Of a stretch of DNA of 7,540 nucleotides, positions 7,131 to 7,540 are shown in pieces. The stretch spans positions 37,186 through 44,725 of the forward strand of contig DAJR01000003.1 in NCBI GenBank assembly GCA_002496385.1, given 5' to 3'. Position 1 is the first letter of the stretch. Each line of letters opens with the position of its first letter. The notes below the pieces were generated by a model. It ran no database searches, was not told where the DNA came from, and was given only the letters and a program-made list of their open reading frames with translations. This DNA comes from Methanomassiliicoccales archaeon UBA147 (GTDB lineage: Archaea > Thermoplasmatota > Thermoplasmata > SG8-5). Made by a program: the position numbers and the translations under genes.

Positions 7131-7138
7131 AATATAAG
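7131..7138 (-). promoter_or_regulatory. Putative TATA box of lhr
   Basis: Read on the minus strand this is CTTATATT, in the middle of the divergent intergenic region. An archaeal start about 25 bases downstream falls near 7108, leaving a leader of some 27 bases before the ATG. Spacing is good for an archaeal promoter; the match to TTTATATA is partial. Confidence 0.5.
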
Positions 7139-7181
7139 GCTGTTGGGAGCATTGTACAAAAGGATACCCCCATACCTAATT

Positions 7182-7189
7182 TTTATATC
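7182..7189 (+). promoter_or_regulatory. TATA box of the ammonia-lyase gene
   Basis: TTTATATC, preceded by T-rich sequence (TAATT), is the best TATA-box match in the window. Transcription should begin about 25 bases on, near 7211, giving a leader of only about 15 bases that still includes the GGTGA ribosome site at 7218-7222. It lies back to back with the lhr promoter, about 45 bases from it, so a regulator bound between them could affect both genes. Confidence 0.6.
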
Positions 7190-7217
7190 TCCGCGCCTGT
7201 TCCCGCCCCTTAGAATC

Positions 7218-7222
7218 GGTGA
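7218..7222 (+). promoter_or_regulatory. Ribosome binding site of the ammonia-lyase gene
   Basis: GGTGA, an exact part of the archaeal GGAGGTGA consensus, lies four bases before the ATG at 7227. It fixes that ATG as the start. Confidence 0.65.
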
Positions 7223-7226
7223 TAAC

Positions 7227-7540
7227 ATGACCGTAACGCTGACCGGCAAAGAACTGAATATCGAGGACCTCGTGAACGTCGCCAGACATGGCGAGAAGGT
7301 GGAGCTGCACCCGGACGCAGTCAAGCGGATGGAGAAGTGCCGCGCCATGCTGGAGAAGAAGGTCAGCAAGGGCGAGATAATGTACGGCGTGAACACCGGC
7401 ATCGGCGAGTTCTCCGAGGTCGTGCTCAATGCGGATCAGATAAAGGAGTTCCAGAAATACCTTGTTTACAATCATGCTGCCGGGATAGGCGACCCGGCGC
7501 CCCAGGAGTATGTCCGGGGTGCGATGCTGCTCCGCGCCAA
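7227..7540 (+). CDS. HAL/PAL/TAL-family aromatic amino acid ammonia-lyase, N-terminal part (runs off the window)
   Basis: The first 104 residues of an enzyme that removes ammonia from histidine, phenylalanine or tyrosine through the self-made MIO cofactor. The family signature YGVNTGIG is at 53-60; its Tyr53 corresponds to the catalytic tyrosine of Pseudomonas HutH. The substrate-selecting region reads YLVYNHAAGIG (78-88), with His83 aligned to the HutH histidine there. The ASG triplet that forms MIO lies near residue 143 in HutH and is therefore outside the window, as is about 80% of the protein. The residue before His83 is Asn, whereas classical HutH has Ser-His and plant-type PAL or bacterial TAL have Phe-Leu or His-Leu. 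Histidine is therefore likely but not certain as substrate, and I withhold the symbol hutH. The start is supported by the GGTGA site and TATA box. The gene diverges from lhr. Confidence 0.9.
   Translation, partial: MTVTLTGKELNIEDLVNVARHGEKVELHPDAVKRMEKCRAMLEKKVSKGEIMYGVNTGIGEFSEVVLNADQIKEFQKYLVYNHAAGIGDPAPQEYVRGAMLLRA

Noticed and set aside
7114..7169. GGGTATC (7114-7120) and GATACCC (7163-7169) as paired operator half-sites
   Set aside because: A 7-bp inverted match with free spacing is expected by chance about once in a region of this size, and the two sites sit at different positions relative to the two promoters.

Overview
The window reads as a stretch of archaeal chromosome, moderately GC-rich. 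The evidence is short, A+T-rich TATA-type promoter elements placed about 25 bases before likely start sites, GGTGA-type ribosome sites, free use of ATA and AGG codons, and above all an Lhr helicase whose core carries archaeal-type sequence signatures. A Thermoplasmatota-like or other euryarchaeal source is my best guess, but nothing here fixes the lineage. There is no RNA gene, transposase, integrase or CRISPR array.

Layout. Bases 1-179 hold no gene but are full of structure: TAGGGTC heptamers at the left edge, a perfect 9-bp hairpin, and two and a third copies of a 34-bp tandem repeat whose CCCTAG core is the inverse of the heptamer. On the minus strand, 180-1400 encodes a complete M20-family zinc-dependent hydrolase with all metal ligands in place. 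The 254-base gap up to 1654 contains a likely promoter for that gene and a 117-base imperfect palindrome built from repeated GGGAAGCGGGA words. Also on the minus strand, 1655-7081 (72% of the window) encodes an 1808-residue Lhr-type superfamily 2 helicase. A 145-base divergent promoter region follows. At 7227 a plus-strand gene begins for a histidine/aromatic amino acid ammonia-lyase (HAL/PAL/TAL family), cut off by the window edge.

How the genes relate. The large helicase is presumably a genome-maintenance enzyme. The M20 hydrolase and the ammonia-lyase belong to amino-acid or peptide metabolism. The hydrolase appears to have its own promoter, and the lyase is transcribed divergently, so I see no convincing single pathway or operon.

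The most notable item is the architecture of the helicase. Residues 1-850 look like a complete archaeal Lhr core, which normally is nearly the whole protein. Here it is followed by about 958 residues containing recognisable pieces of the C-terminal domain known from long bacterial Lhr proteins, apparently split by some 365 residues of winged-helix repeats and a segment resembling the AlkZ/YcaQ (HTH_42) DNA glycosylase family. Family assignments were made by eye from remembered motifs, without a database search.
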